Assembly: GCF_006539505.1 (NCBI RefSeq)
Contig: NZ_BJND01000046.1
Coordinates: forward strand, 20,106 to 84,105
Source of the DNA: Streptomyces spinoverrucosus
Lineage (GTDB): Bacteria > Actinomycetota > Actinomycetes > Streptomycetales > Streptomycetaceae
Direction: 5' to 3'
Length of the DNA: 64,000 bases
Shown here: positions 14,992 to 23,888 of the stretch, in pieces
How positions within the stretch are numbered: position 1 is the stretch's first letter
How the letters are laid out: every line of letters begins with the position of its first letter
Position numbers and translations under genes: made by a program
The notes under the pieces: model-generated
Databases searched by the model: none
The model's input: the letters and a program-made list of their open reading frames with translations, nothing else
Told to the model about the DNA's origin: nothing

Positions 14992-17900
14992 CGACCACGG
15001 TCCAGGCTCCTCCCCCGGCAGCCGTCCCCACCACCGCGACCACCGCGGGCCCCCCGGAGGGCCCGCGGTCGCGGCGCTGGCTGCTGGGGTTCTGGGCCGT
15101 GGTCCTCGTGCTGTTCCTGGTGGTGCGGCCGGGTCGGCAGACCTTCGACACCAAGCTGGGTGTCACGGTGGATCCCGGTCAATTCCTCGCCGACCTGGGG
15201 CAGTTGTGGCACGACCGGGGCGGGTTCGGCGGGATCCAGGACCAGTACGTCGGTTATCTGTGGCCGATGCTGCCGTTCCACTGGCTGTGCCGCGCGGTCG
15301 ACCTGCCGGTGTGGCTGGCGGAGCGCCTGTGGATGTCGCTGGTCGTGTCCGTCGCCTTCTGGGGTGCGCTGCGGTTGGCGGAGCGGCTGCGGATCGGCAG
15401 TGGTGCTTCCCGGCTGCTCGCGGCGGTGGCGTACGCGCTGTGGCCGGTGTTCACGATCGTCGTCGGCTCGACGTCGGCCGCCGCGCTGCCCGGCGCCTTC
15501 CTGCCGTGGGTGCTGCTGCCGCTGACCGACGAGCGGTACAGCGCCCGTGTGGCCGCGCTGCGGTCGGCGCTGATCATCCCGTTCATGGGCGGCGTGAACG
15601 CGGCCTCGACGCTGGCGTCCCTGCTCCCGGTGGGCCTGTATCTGCTGTCCCGCCCGCCGGGTCCCCGGCAGCGGAAGCTGATCGCGTGGTGGGTGCCGGG
15701 CGTGATCGTGGCGACCGCCTGGTGGTGGATTCCGCTGCTGCTGCTGGGCGTGTACGGCGAGAACTTCCTTCCGTACATCGAGAGTTCCGCCACGACCACG
15801 GCCACCATGTCGGCCACCGAGGCGCTGCGCGGTGCCGGGAACTGGGTGGCGTATCTGCACTTCGGTGAGGCGTGGCTGCCGGCCGGGTGGTCGGTGGTGT
15901 CCTCGGTGGTCGTGATCCTCTGCTCGGCGGTCGCCGCCGGGCTGGGGCTGGCCGGGCTGGCCCGGCGGGACATGCCGGAGCGGCGGTGGCTGGTGCTGAC
16001 CGTGCTGGTGACCGGGCTGGTGCTGCTCGCCGGGTACGGCGGCGCGTTCGGGGCGCCGTTCCACGAGACCGTGCAGGACTGGCTGAACGGCTGGCTGGCC
16101 CCGTTCCGGAACATCTACAAGTTCCAGACGGGCCTGGCGCTGGCCCTGGTCCTCGGCCTGGCCCACCTGGTCGCCGTGGCGGCGGAACCGCGCGGGGCCC
16201 GGAGGGTACGCGGACGCCGGTACGCCCCGCTGGTCGCGGCGGTGCTGGTGCTGCCGGGGCTGGTGTGGCCGTACGTCAACGGGTCGATCCTCAACCCGGG
16301 TTCCTTCCAGGAACTCCCCAAGTACTGGCAGGCCACCGCCGACTGGCTGGAGAAGTACTCCCCCGACTCCCGGGCCCTCGTCGTCCCGGCCACCGCGCAC
16401 GGCATCTACACCTGGGGCTCGCCCATCGACCAGCCCCTCGACGTCCTCGCCGAGTCCCGCTGGGCCCAGCGCGACTACGTCCCCTTCGGCACGCCCGGCA
16501 ATCGGCGCGCGATGGACGCGGTGGAGCAGGCCCTGCTGACCGGCGGCGAAGTCCCGGGCCTGGCCGACTACTTGAGCCGCGCGGGCGTCCACTATGTCGT
16601 CGTACGCAACGACCTCGACCCCGACCAGATCGGTGCCGTGCCGACCACGATCGTCAAGCGCACGCTGGAGCAGTCCGGCTACCAGCGGGTGACCGGGCTC
16701 GGCCCGATCATGACCGGCGGGCGGATCGCGGACGACACCCCGCTCCAGGTCGAGGGCCTCTACCCGCGGCAGCGGGCGGTGGAGGTCTATCGGCCGGGCG
16801 GTGAGGGCGTGCCTCGGCCGGGGCAGGCGAGGCTTTACCCGATCGCCGACACCGCCGTCGTCTCCGGCGGCCCCGAATCTCTGCTGCCGCTCGCCTCCGA
16901 GCTGCGCGGCCGGGCGACCGTGCTGGCCGGTGACCACCACCCCGGGCTCGGCTCCCCGCAGCTCCAGGTGACCGGCGACGGGCTGCGTCGCGCGGACACG
17001 CGGTTCGGGCTCGTCAACGCCAACACCTCGTACACGTACACCCGGGACGAGCACAACGCGCCCGACGCCCACCAGGACGCCGGTGAGCCACCGCACCAGA
17101 TCCTGCCGGTGACCGGCCTCGACCATCAGACGGTGGCCGAGCTGCGCGGGGCGCGGTCGGTGACGGCGTCCTCGTACGGCAGCTGGTTCTTCCATCTGCC
17201 GCAGTTCGACCCGGTCAACGCCTTCGACGGCAATCCGGACACCGTGTGGACGGAGGGGTCGGACGGGTCGCCGAACGGGCAGTGGCTGCGGATCGAGTTC
17301 GCGGGCGAGGGCGATGGGGAGTACGACATGCCGTCGTCGTTCAAGGTGACGCCGTTGCCGCAGGAGAGTGTGCGGGCGGCGCCTACGCGGGTGCGGGTGG
17401 AGACCGAGCGGGGGGCGGTGACCAGCTTCCTCCAGCCGAACGGTATGACGCAGAGCGTCAAGGCACCGGCGGGCGCGACGGGTTGGATGAAACTGACGAT
17501 CGTCGACTCGGTGGCCCGCAAGTCCGGGCTGACCGGAGCGGGCTTCGCCGAGATCCAGCTGCCGGACGTGCAGGTGACGCGCATGCTGCGGCTGCCTACG
17601 GACGTCTCGCCGGCGGCCTCGGAGATCGTCTCCTTGCACCGCCCCGCCGACCCCACCGGCACCTCCCCGACCGGCACCGAGGCCGGGCTGCACCGCCGCT
17701 TCACGACGACCGGGACGGGCACGTACGAGGTGAAGGCGAGCGCGGTGCCGGTGCCGGGTGAGGAACTGGACCGGCTGCTCTACGAGATCGCGCCCGACCA
17801 GCGCAGCCGCATCACCGCAACCGCCGACTCCACCGCCCGGCTCGGCGCGGGCCTGTCCGCGCGCAACCTCACCGACGGCGACCTGACCACGGCGTGGATC

Positions 17901-19259
17901 GCGGGCGACCGGCCCACGATCCATCTGCGCTGGGAGGGCAAGCGGCCGGTGAGCGAGCTGGTGCTGGCGGCGGCGGGCGGCCTGTCCACCCGCCCCACCG
18001 AGGTACACATCAGCTCCCCCGACGGCGCGGCGAGCGCGGGCGTCGACGAGAACGGCTGGGTGCGCTTCCCGGCGATCACGACGGACCGCCTGGACATCAC
18101 AATCACCGAGACGGCCCCGCTCACCCTCCACAACCCGGTCGTCGACGAGGACCTGCAACTGCCGGTGGGCCTGACCGAGGCCTACCTCCCGGCCCTCGAC
18201 AGCTACCGCACCCCGCAGCCCCGCCCCGACCGGGAGTTCTCGCTGCCGTGCGGTGAGGGGCCGGTGCTGGCGGTGGACGGCGAGCTGTACCGGACGAGTG
18301 TGAAGGGCACGGTACGGGACCTGACGGAACGCCGGCCGGTGGAGGTGTCGCTGTGCCCGTCGGACGGTGTGGAACTGTCCGAGGGGGCGCACCGGGTCGA
18401 GGCGGGCGACGCCGGTCCGCTGGTCCTGACGGACGTGACGCTGACGCGCGGCACGGTGACGGAGCCGGTGTCCACCGGTCGGGACCTTCGGATACGGGAC
18501 TGGCTCGGCGACCGCCGCGAAGTGACGGCCGGTTCGGGCGCGGCCTCGTACCTGACGACGTACGAGAACTTCAACGACGGCTGGAAAGCCACGCTGAACG
18601 GCGAGGAACTCACACCGGTCCGGCTGGACGGCTGGCAGCAGGGCTGGCGGATCCCGGCCGGGGCGGGCGGCACGATCAAGCTGTCGTACGAGCCGTCGAC
18701 GACGTACGAGGCCGGGCTGATCGGCAGCGGGGTGGGGCTGGCCGGGCTGGTGGGCCTGGTGCTGTGGCGGCGGCGCGCTCCCAATCCCGACGCTCCGCAG
18801 CCGGTGCCCGCGACGCCGGGTCTGTGGCTGGGCACGGTGGCGCTGACGCTGGTCGGCGTGGTGATCGCCGGGTGGTTCGCGCTGCTGGTGCCGGTGCTGG
18901 CGGTCCTGGCGTACCGGCGGCACGCGCTGCTGGTGCCGGTCGCGTTCGTGGCGCTGGCGGGAGCGGGCGCGGTGGCGGCGACGGGGGCGGGTGAGCCGGC
19001 CGGGGACGGCGGCGGCGCGTTCTCGCACGTGGCCCAACTGCTGGCGTTGATCGGTCTGTTCGCGGCGCTGGTGAGTGTGCGGGAGCGGCGTGCCGAGGGG
19101 ACCACGGCGGTGCTGCCGCCGGTGGCGGCCCCGAGGCAGCCCCTGCCTCAACGCAGGAGGGGCGCGCAGGACCCGTTCCCGCGCGCGGAGGCCGGACCAC
19201 CCGTGTCGGCACGCGGTCCCGGCAGCCCGGACCTCAAGGGGGGAGACGGCATCCGATGA
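14988..19259 (+). CDS. AftD-like (DUF3367) membrane glycosyltransferase
   Basis: About 1423 residues. The N-terminal 430 residues are a GT-C-type membrane part: many transmembrane segments, an early QTFDTKLGVTVDPGQFL loop with acidic residues and a WPMLPFHW segment. A large extracytoplasmic region follows with a discoidin/F5-8-type carbohydrate-binding module (SVTASSYGSWF to FDGNPDTVWTEGSDGSPNGQW) and a second similar module near TARLGAGLSARNLTDGDLTTAW. C-terminal membrane helices close it. This is the architecture of mycobacterial AftD arabinofuranosyltransferase. Streptomycetes lack mycolyl-arabinogalactan, so the polymer is unknown. ATG 14988 overlaps the previous stop; GTG 14979 is an alternative. 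Confidence 0.83.
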   Translation: MTTTVQAPPPAAVPTTATTAGPPEGPRSRRWLLGFWAVVLVLFLVVRPGRQTFDTKLGVTVDPGQFLADLGQLWHDRGGFGGIQDQYVGYLWPMLPFHWLCRAVDLPVWLAERLWMSLVVSVAFWGALRLAERLRIGSGASRLLAAVAYALWPVFTIVVGSTSAAALPGAFLPWVLLPLTDERYSARVAALRSALIIPFMGGVNAASTLASLLPVGLYLLSRPPGPRQRKLIAWWVPGVIVATAWWWIPLLLLGVYGENFLPYIESSATTTATMSATEALRGAGNWVAYLHFGEAWLPAGWSVVSSVVVILCSAVAAGLGLAGLARRDMPERRWLVLTVLVTGLVLLAGYGGAFGAPFHETVQDWLNGWLAPFRNIYKFQTGLALALVLGLAHLVAVAAEPRGARRVRGRRYAPLVAAVLVLPGLVWPYVNGSILNPGSFQELPKYWQATADWLEKYSPDSRALVVPATAHGIYTWGSPIDQPLDVLAESRWAQRDYVPFGTPGNRRAMDAVEQALLTGGEVPGLADYLSRAGVHYVVVRNDLDPDQIGAVPTTIVKRTLEQSGYQRVTGLGPIMTGGRIADDTPLQVEGLYPRQRAVEVYRPGGEGVPRPGQARLYPIADTAVVSGGPESLLPLASELRGRATVLAGDHHPGLGSPQLQVTGDGLRRADTRFGLVNANTSYTYTRDEHNAPDAHQDAGEPPHQILPVTGLDHQTVAELRGARSVTASSYGSWFFHLPQFDPVNAFDGNPDTVWTEGSDGSPNGQWLRIEFAGEGDGEYDMPSSFKVTPLPQESVRAAPTRVRVETERGAVTSFLQPNGMTQSVKAPAGATGWMKLTIVDSVARKSGLTGAGFAEIQLPDVQVTRMLRLPTDVSPAASEIVSLHRPADPTGTSPTGTEAGLHRRFTTTGTGTYEVKASAVPVPGEELDRLLYEIAPDQRSRITATADSTARLGAGLSARNLTDGDLTTAWIAGDRPTIHLRWEGKRPVSELVLAAAGGLSTRPTEVHISSPDGAASAGVDENGWVRFPAITTDRLDITITETAPLTLHNPVVDEDLQLPVGLTEAYLPALDSYRTPQPRPDREFSLPCGEGPVLAVDGELYRTSVKGTVRDLTERRPVEVSLCPSDGVELSEGAHRVEAGDAGPLVLTDVTLTRGTVTEPVSTGRDLRIRDWLGDRREVTAGSGAASYLTTYENFNDGWKATLNGEELTPVRLDGWQQGWRIPAGAGGTIKLSYEPSTTYEAGLIGSGVGLAGLVGLVLWRRRAPNPDAPQPVPATPGLWLGTVALTLVGVVIAGWFALLVPVLAVLAYRRHALLVPVAFVALAGAGAVAATGAGEPAGDGGGAFSHVAQLLALIGLFAALVSVRERRAEGTTAVLPPVAAPRQPLPQRRRGAQDPFPRAEAGPPVSARGPGSPDLKGGDGIR

Positions 19260-20539
19260 CCACACTGGACGACGCGACGCACCGCCCGGCGGTACGGATC
19301 CCGTTCCCGGTGGTGGACGAGGTGGCCCGCCACTGCCTCCAGGACGAGGAACCGGAGACGGTCCACATCGAGGTCCACCTCCCGGGCCCCCTGGACCCAC
19401 CGCGCCTCCGCAAGGCCTTCACGGAGGCGTTGCAGCGCCATCCCCGCATCCTGATGCGCGAGGCGCCGGGCCCGTGGTACCGCCGCCGCTACGAGTGGGA
19501 ACTGACGGAGGAACCGGATGTGGAGGTGGTGACGTTCCCGGCGCCGGGGAGGGATGCACTGAGGGACGCGAGGACGAGGGCCCTGACGGAGGCGCCGCCG
19601 CTGTCGCTGTCTCCGCCGGTCCGGTTGGAAGTGGTCAGGACTGCGAACGGCACCGTCCTCTTCCTCACCATCAACCACACCGCCCTCGACGGCCCCGCCT
19701 GCCTCCGTGTCCTCGCCACCGCCGCGGAGCTCTACGGCGGCAAGGACAACTCCCCCGCAGCCCCGCCCCTCCGTACGGTCGAGCCCGAACCCCCCGCCGA
19801 GGCCGCCCCCTCCAACTGGGCCCCACCGGCCCGAGTAGCCCCCGGCACCCCCGACCCCTCCCCCGGCAACGGCATGCTCGTCGCCGACCTCCCCCTCCCC
19901 CACCGCCCCAAAGGCGCCCCCTACACGGTCAACGACCAGCTGATGGTCACCACCGCCCTCACCCTCGCCCACTGGAACCGCGAGCACGGCGTCCGTCCCC
20001 GCCCCCTCCGCATCACCATGCCCGTCGACGACCGTCCCCGTGACACGACGATGCCGATCGGCAACGGCACCCGCCTGGTGGAAGTCCCCTTCTCGCCGGA
20101 CGAGTTGAGCCCACACGACATGCCCGCCCTGATGCGCCGCACGGCACGCCGCACCCGCGCCCTGAAGTCCCTCCCCCGCCCCCAACTCGGCCACGGCGCC
20201 GCCCTCCTGACCGCCCCCGTCGTCCCCGTCCCCTGGCGTGCCGCCCTCACCCGCGCCCTCCGCCGGGCCGCCGCCCCCTGGACGTCCACCACGCTCCTCA
20301 GCAACATCGGCCGCATCCCGTACCCCCTGGACTTCGGCGAGGAGGCGGGCCGCGCGCACGCGGTCTGGTTCTCGGCCCCCGCCCGTATGCCCCGCGGCCT
20401 GACGGTCACCACCGCCTCCACCGCGGGCCGCCTCCACCTGGCCCTGCGCTGGTCCCGCACCCTCCTCGGCCCCGGCGACGGCGCCCACCTACGGGACCTG
20501 TTCGAGCACTATCTGCACACGACGGAGGTGACTCGATGA
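19256..20539 (+). CDS. condensation-domain-type acyltransferase (PapA-like)
   Basis: A 427-residue stand-alone protein of the NRPS-condensation/PapA acyltransferase fold. The catalytic motif appears as NHTALDG (near residue 140; the usual form is HHxxxDG, so the first His is Asn while the catalytic second His and the Asp-Gly are kept). A second-half segment NIGRIPYPLDFG resembles the conserved latch region. It overlaps the AftD-like gene and the next methyltransferase by ATGA. It likely acylates a sugar, glycolipid or alcohol in glycan assembly. Donor and acceptor unknown. Confidence 0.72.
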   Translation: MTTLDDATHRPAVRIPFPVVDEVARHCLQDEEPETVHIEVHLPGPLDPPRLRKAFTEALQRHPRILMREAPGPWYRRRYEWELTEEPDVEVVTFPAPGRDALRDARTRALTEAPPLSLSPPVRLEVVRTANGTVLFLTINHTALDGPACLRVLATAAELYGGKDNSPAAPPLRTVEPEPPAEAAPSNWAPPARVAPGTPDPSPGNGMLVADLPLPHRPKGAPYTVNDQLMVTTALTLAHWNREHGVRPRPLRITMPVDDRPRDTTMPIGNGTRLVEVPFSPDELSPHDMPALMRRTARRTRALKSLPRPQLGHGAALLTAPVVPVPWRAALTRALRRAAAPWTSTTLLSNIGRIPYPLDFGEEAGRAHAVWFSAPARMPRGLTVTTASTAGRLHLALRWSRTLLGPGDGAHLRDLFEHYLHTTEVTR

Positions 20540-21258
20540 CCATCACCGCACCCCCCGGTGGCCTCCGCGACTTCTACGAGAACCCCGCCGTCCCGGTCGC
20601 CTCCGGCACCCCCCGCAGCCTCCGCCAGGCCCGCATGCTCGCCACCGCCCTCGGCAAAGGCACCAGCCTGATCCTCGACATCGGCTGCGGCGACGGCACC
20701 GCCGCCGCCACCGCCGCCCCGCTCCTGCCCGGTCACCGCATCATCGGCGTCGACTGGTCCCAGGACGCCCTCACCCGCGCCCGCCCCCACCTCGCGTACG
20801 CGATCCGCGGCGAACTCACCGACGGCGGCCTGCCGTTCCGCACCGCCGCCGCCGACGCCGTCCTGTTCAGCGAGGTGATCGAGCACCTGGTCGACCCCGA
20901 CGCGGCCCTCGACGAGCTCCGCCGCGTCCTGCGCCCGGGCGGCCACCTGATGCTCTCCACCCCCAACCTCGCCGCCTGGTACAACCGCGCCCTCCTCCTC
21001 GCCGGCGTCCAGCCCGTCTTCTCCGAGGTGAGCCTGCGCGCCATCCACGGCCGCCCCGGCCGGGAGGTCGTGGGGCATCTGCGGCTGTACACGGCCCGCG
21101 CGCTGCGGGAGTTCGTCGCGGCGGCCGGTTTCGAGGTCGTACGACTTCAAGGGGCCCCCTTCCACGGCGTACCGCGCCCGCTGCGGGCCCTGGACCGTCT
21201 CGCCTGCGCCCGTCCGGCCCTGGCCTCGATCCTGCTGCTGCACGCGCGAAGGACGTAG
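20536..21258 (+). CDS. SAM-dependent methyltransferase
   Basis: A 240-residue class I methyltransferase. The SAM loop is ILDIGCGDGTAAATA, the acidic strand-2 end is VDWSQDALTRA, and the motif IV/V region is DAVLFSEVIEHLVDP then LRPGGHLMLSTPN, as in UbiE/family 11 proteins. The start overlaps the acyltransferase stop (ATGA 20536-20539). It is separate in sequence from the methyltransferase at 14.2 kb. Substrate unknown; it probably modifies a sugar or lipid of the surface glycan. Confidence 0.82.
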   Translation: MTITAPPGGLRDFYENPAVPVASGTPRSLRQARMLATALGKGTSLILDIGCGDGTAAATAAPLLPGHRIIGVDWSQDALTRARPHLAYAIRGELTDGGLPFRTAAADAVLFSEVIEHLVDPDAALDELRRVLRPGGHLMLSTPNLAAWYNRALLLAGVQPVFSEVSLRAIHGRPGREVVGHLRLYTARALREFVAAAGFEVVRLQGAPFHGVPRPLRALDRLACARPALASILLLHARRT

Positions 21259-21261
21259 GCC

Positions 21262-22179
21262 GTGTGGTGGGGAGTGGCCGCGGCCCTGCTCGCGAACGTC
21301 CTGTACAGCGGCGGGTTCGTGCTGGAGAAGCGGGCGCTGGCCGCGCTGCCCGAGGTCACCGTCCGCCGCCCGGGCCGCCTGCTGCGCCTGGTGCTCGGCA
21401 GCCCGCTGTGGATCGGCGGTTCGCTCGCCCTCGCGGCCGGTTTCGCCGCCCAGCTCATCGTCTACCGCACCCTGCCGATCGCCGCCGCGCAGGGCATCTT
21501 CGTCTCCGGGCTGGTCCTGCTCGTCCTGCTGTCCGCGCGGCTGCTGGGCGAGGAGACCACCGGGCGTGAGCGGTACGCCCTCGCCGCGATCCTCGGCGCG
21601 CTGCTGATGGTCGTGCTCTCCCTGGACGAGGGCACGGACACCGTCAGCCACGGCGCCCCCTACCCGCTGGTGCTGCTGCTGTGCGTGCCGTCGCTCGCGG
21701 GCGGCGTGTGGCTGTACCGCGCCGCCGAGCGCCGCGCCTCGCGCCGGCACCGGATGCCGACGACGGGCGTCGAGTACGGGGTGGCGGTGGGCCTGCTCTA
21801 CGGGGTGAGCTCGCTCGCCATCAAGGGCGTCTCCGGCTACTGGTCGGGCGGTGACATCGGGGGCGCGCTGCTCGGCGTGCTGCGCTCCCCGTATCCGTAC
21901 CTGCTGCTGTTCACCGGCGCGTTCGGCCTGGTGATGTCACAGGCGGCGCTGCAACGCTGCCGGGCCTCGCTGATCGTGCCGGTGTGCACGACGGTGACCT
22001 GCCTGTACACGGCGGTGCTCGGCACGCTGTCGTTCGGCGAGGCGCTGCCGGACGATCCGTTGCGGCTCGCCCTGCGGCTGGCGGGCACGGCGCTGGCGGT
22101 CACCGTGCTGCTGACGATGCCGAAGCACGACCCCGCTCCCCAACCCCCCGCTCCCGCCAAGGAGTTGACCCCACCATGA
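21262..22179 (+). CDS. DMT/NIPA-like multi-pass membrane transporter
   Basis: A 305-residue protein with about nine hydrophobic segments in two similar halves, including LYSGGFVLEKRALAALP and QGIFVSGLVLLVLLSARLLGEE. It resembles the drug/metabolite transporter superfamily (EamA/NIPA type). The GTG start has AAGGA 8 bases upstream; the end overlaps the next ATG. In a glycan operon a DMT protein could move a lipid-linked sugar, as ArnE/F- and PST-type proteins do elsewhere, but divalent-cation transport (NIPA) is equally possible. Confidence 0.7.
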   Translation: MWWGVAAALLANVLYSGGFVLEKRALAALPEVTVRRPGRLLRLVLGSPLWIGGSLALAAGFAAQLIVYRTLPIAAAQGIFVSGLVLLVLLSARLLGEETTGRERYALAAILGALLMVVLSLDEGTDTVSHGAPYPLVLLLCVPSLAGGVWLYRAAERRASRRHRMPTTGVEYGVAVGLLYGVSSLAIKGVSGYWSGGDIGGALLGVLRSPYPYLLLFTGAFGLVMSQAALQRCRASLIVPVCTTVTCLYTAVLGTLSFGEALPDDPLRLALRLAGTALAVTVLLTMPKHDPAPQPPAPAKELTPP

Positions 22180-22415
22180 GCTCCTCCCCGAGTTTCGACG
22201 ACCAGCTGCTGAAGATCCTGGCGTGCCCGCTCGACAAGGGGCCGCTGCACCTGGTGCCGCCGGACGAGTCGGTGACGTCGGCCGAGGCGCTGTACAACCC
22301 GCGCCTGCGCCGCCGCTACCCGATCGTCGACGGCATCCCGCAACTCCTGCCGTCCTCCGGCGAACAGGTCTCCGAGGACGAGCACGAGGAACTCCTCAAA
22401 CGCATGGCCACGTGA
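22176..22415 (+). CDS. Trm112/YcaR-like small protein
   Basis: A 79-residue protein of the Trm112p/UPF0434 family: LLKILACPLDKGPL near the start and RLRRRYPIVDGIPQLLP in the second half are its hallmarks. Only one Cys of the usual zinc-binding set is seen. Eukaryotic Trm112 activates methyltransferases; in actinomycetes such genes often sit beside methyltransferase or glycosyltransferase genes. Here two methyltransferases and an FkbM gene surround it, so a methyltransferase partner role is a reasonable inference. AAGGAG precedes the ATG by 10 bases; the start overlaps the previous stop. Confidence 0.82.
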   Translation: MSSSPSFDDQLLKILACPLDKGPLHLVPPDESVTSAEALYNPRLRRRYPIVDGIPQLLPSSGEQVSEDEHEELLKRMAT

Positions 22416-22486
22416 CAAGTGGCCCCATGACGGACGGCCTCGGACCCTCGGACCCGAAGCCTTGTGCACCGGAAACGGATGGCCCC

Positions 22487-23311
22487 ATGACCACGCTCGC
22501 CGCCCGCCTCGCCCCCTTCCTCCCGGCCCGCCTCGTCGCGGCGACCGCCCGTGCGGTCTATCCCCGCTTCGAACCGGAGCTGGCGAGGATCGCCGAGCTG
22601 TGCCCGCCCGGCTGCGGCACGGCGGTGGACATCGGCGGCTGGTACGGCCCCTGGACCCGCCGTCTGTCCGGGCACGCCCGCCGGGTGGTGACCATCGAAC
22701 CGGTCCCGCACCTGGCCCGGCTGCTCGCCGCCACGGCGCCGCCCAACGTCCGGGTGATCCAGGCCGCCGCCGCGGACCGCCCAGGCCGGGCCCGCCTCTG
22801 GCTGCCGCCCGACGGCACCGGAAACCGGGGCGTGTCGTCCCTCGTCCGGAGGGACATCCACGCCGTCGCGGTGGACGTGCGCTGCGTCGCGCTGGACGAT
22901 CTGAGCCTGCGGGACGTCGGCTTCATCAAGATCGACGTGGACGGCAGCGAGCTGGCGGTCCTGCGCGGCGGCACGGCGCTCTTGACCCGCGACCGCCCTG
23001 CCCTGTTCGTCGAACTGGAGTCCCGTATCCAACCCATCTCGCCCGTCCTGACGTATTTGGCGATGCTCGGATATGACGGCTGGGTGCTCCCCGGCGACCA
23101 CTGGATCCCCCTCGCCGACTTCCCCCTGGAGGCCCACCAAGCAGCCACTTCGCACGTCGCGTCACACGGACTACTACGGAGGGTCCTCCCATTACACGAC
23201 CGGACCCGATACGTCAACTCCGTGCTGTTCCTTCCGGACGGACGGCGCCCGGGAAGGGGCCGAATGGGCGACGATGGTTCGCATGCCGTCCTCCGCAGAG
23301 AACCCCACTAG
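22487..23311 (+). CDS. FkbM-family methyltransferase
   Basis: A 274-residue protein from ATG 22487 (294 from ATG 22427; both starts share the string GGCCCCATGAC and neither has a strong ribosome site). The FkbM core is clear: VDIGGWYGPWTRRLS (SAM loop), TIEPVPHLARLL, and FIKIDVDGSELAVLRGG followed by LFVELE. FkbM enzymes O-methylate hydroxyls of sugars or polyketides. It ends the glycan operon, overlapping the next gene by 38 bases. Acceptor unknown. Confidence 0.83.
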   Translation: MTTLAARLAPFLPARLVAATARAVYPRFEPELARIAELCPPGCGTAVDIGGWYGPWTRRLSGHARRVVTIEPVPHLARLLAATAPPNVRVIQAAAADRPGRARLWLPPDGTGNRGVSSLVRRDIHAVAVDVRCVALDDLSLRDVGFIKIDVDGSELAVLRGGTALLTRDRPALFVELESRIQPISPVLTYLAMLGYDGWVLPGDHWIPLADFPLEAHQAATSHVASHGLLRRVLPLHDRTRYVNSVLFLPDGRRPGRGRMGDDGSHAVLRREPH

Positions 23312-23888
23312 CCCCTTCAGCCCTGTCGAGTTCCAGGTGGTCCTGCTGCGCCGCATGGCCGACCACAACCCCGACCTGGTCGAGGACGCCCGCCGCGAAC
23401 TGGGCGTCTCCGTCACGCGCATGCAGGAGGCGAACCGGCGCTGGCAGATGCTGCTCCGCTCACCGCGGGTCCGCGCCGCCCAGAGCAGGCACCGGGCGAT
23501 CCTCGGCGCACCCGAGTGGACGACCTCCCGCCGCATCGGCGACCTGGACTGCGAGGCCTGGCAGTGGCCGGTCATCCTCTGGCCCGACCTGCGCTTCGAG
23601 GTGCTGCTCGCCCCGGGCGGCGCGGTCTGGAACGAGTGGCTGGTCCGCGCACCCGACGCCAAGCCCGCCGAGCTGCTCACGGTCGAGGACCTCTACCCCT
23701 GGTCCTGCACGGTCGACGACGCGGCCCGCGCCTTCGCCCCCGCCCGCCCCCTGGAGGGCACGGCCCCCAGCCGCTGGGGCCTCGCCTTCACCGCCCCGGA
23801 CATCGACGGCCACCGCCACGAGGTGGTCGCGGAATTCACGTGGGGCCTACTCCAACGCACGATGATCGGCGGCCGCCGGATCCTGTGA
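23274..23888 (+). CDS. conserved hypothetical protein
   Basis: A 204-residue soluble protein I cannot assign. The first 70 residues are helical and charged (SPVEFQVVLLRRMADHNPDLV, then ARRELGVSVTRMQEANRRWQ), reminiscent of a DNA- or RNA-binding helical module. The rest is Trp-rich (WQWPVILWPDLRFEVLLAPG) and probably mixed alpha/beta. It overlaps the FkbM gene by 38 bases from ATG 23274 (ATG 23283 is an alternative), so it is probably cotranscribed with the glycan operon. No signal peptide or membrane segment. Confidence 0.65.
   Translation: MVRMPSSAENPTSPFSPVEFQVVLLRRMADHNPDLVEDARRELGVSVTRMQEANRRWQMLLRSPRVRAAQSRHRAILGAPEWTTSRRIGDLDCEAWQWPVILWPDLRFEVLLAPGGAVWNEWLVRAPDAKPAELLTVEDLYPWSCTVDDAARAFAPARPLEGTAPSRWGLAFTAPDIDGHRHEVVAEFTWGLLQRTMIGGRRIL

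Noticed and set aside
14892..19400. A 1502-codon minus-strand open frame opposite the AftD-like gene
   Set aside because: It is a His/Arg/Gly/Gln-rich antisense shadow with no motif, while the plus strand encodes recognisable membrane and carbohydrate-binding domains.
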